Assembly: GCA_021844275.1 (NCBI GenBank)
Contig: JAKBTR010000083.1
Location: forward strand, 1-7,139
DNA length: 7,139 nt
From: Nitrospirota bacterium
GTDB lineage: Bacteria; Nitrospirota_A; Leptospirillia; Leptospirillales; Leptospirillaceae
Reading direction: 5' to 3'
The stretch's first letter is position 1, and each line of letters begins with the position of its first letter. A model generated the notes under the pieces. The model had not been told where the DNA came from. It worked only from the letters and a program-made list of their open reading frames with translations, and did not search any database. Both the position numbers and the translations under genes were made by a program. Positions 6,804 to 7,139 of the stretch are shown piece by piece.

Positions 6804-7139
6804 GAATCAAGAATCTCCAATGGTTTCCGGGAATGAAGGACATCTCTCGCCAATTCGACTCCCTCCCGGGGAGAGGCCACCTTCCCCCACGTCCATAGGC
6901 CGAGAGCGGCATTCGCCAAAGTGAGGTCAAGAAAAGGACCGCCTGTGCCATTCAGAACATTCTTCAGGATTTCAGCATTGTCTTCAGCACTTCCTCCCCT
7001 GACTTTTTCCAGGGGAACAAAAGGAAGGCCAAAGTCTGACGGGTGCAGGGTCTTTTCCTCCCGCTTCCCTTCATGATATCGAACGACGGAAGTCGGTCCA
7101 CCAAGAGTTGCTTCATCGAGACCATCTCCATGCACGACG
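6770..7139 (-). CDS. trpD: TrpD, anthranilate phosphoribosyltransferase, C-terminal part
   Basis: Only the last 122 or so codons are present; the frame is open to the right edge, so the GTG near 7135 is an internal valine codon and not a start. TrpD transfers phosphoribosyl from PRPP to anthranilate, the first committed step after anthranilate synthase. The visible part carries the family's C-terminal marks in order: VVHGDGLDE at the very edge, a LHPSDFGLP segment, GGSAEDNAEI, LNGTGGPFLD and LANAALGLW. A final SPREGVELARDVLHSRKPLEIL helix pair resembles the usual end of the enzyme. The PRPP-binding N-terminal half lies outside the window. The gene overlaps trpC by 34 nt, unusually long compared with the other junctions, and ends with TGA. 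trpE and trpG, if in the same operon, would be further upstream to the right. Confidence 0.96.
   Translation of the reverse strand, partial: VVHGDGLDEATLGGPTSVVRYHEGKREEKTLHPSDFGLPFVPLEKVRGGSAEDNAEILKNVLNGTGGPFLDLTLANAALGLWTWGKVASPREGVELARDVLHSRKPLEILDSWVELSQTIPF

Noticed and set aside
7131..7135. GTG near the right edge as the start of a short 121-codon gene
   Set aside because: The frame stays open to the edge and the residues match the middle of TrpD (VVHGDGLDE), so the gene is simply cut by the window.

Overview
The window is a dense, single-direction stretch of bacterial core-metabolism genes, all on the minus strand and transcribed from right to left. In transcription order it holds trpD (3' part only), trpC, trpF, trpB, trpA, accD, folC and lptD (5' part only). 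Nothing is coded convincingly on the plus strand. The only gap between genes is 52 nt (3286-3337), between trpA and accD. There are no RNA genes, mobile elements, CRISPR arrays or convincing terminators. The promoter must lie to the right of the window, or there is an internal one I cannot recognise.

Organism: LptD means a diderm (Gram-negative type) bacterium with outer-membrane lipopolysaccharide. Base composition is moderately GC-rich, in the mid-50s percent by eye and not counted. The order trpF-trpB-trpA-accD-folC is known from many proteobacteria. Here it is extended upstream by trpD-trpC and downstream by lptD. The protein style and layout made me think of Nitrospirota such as Leptospirillum, but that is recollection and not something the window proves.

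Layout: 6770-7139 to 4129 covers the last five steps of tryptophan synthesis from anthranilate. TrpD adds phosphoribosyl, TrpF isomerises, TrpC closes the indole ring, and TrpA/TrpB form tryptophan synthase. AccD (2365-3285) is the carboxyltransferase beta subunit of acetyl-CoA carboxylase, which makes malonyl-CoA for fatty acids. FolC (1030-2364) adds glutamate to folates. LptD (1-1033) begins with a signal peptide and an OstA-type domain and would insert LPS into the outer membrane.

Coupling: apart from the trpA-accD gap, every junction overlaps or abuts. trpD/trpC overlap by 34 nt, trpC/trpF by 11, trpF/trpB by 14, trpB/trpA by 4 and folC/lptD by 4, while accD/folC meet with no spacer. folC uses a TTG start and lptD a GTG start.

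I do not see an undescribed system here. The observations most worth checking are a glutamate where TrpF normally has its catalytic aspartate, the same-frame accD-folC junction, the position of lptD at the end of this operon, and the cysteine pattern of LptD.
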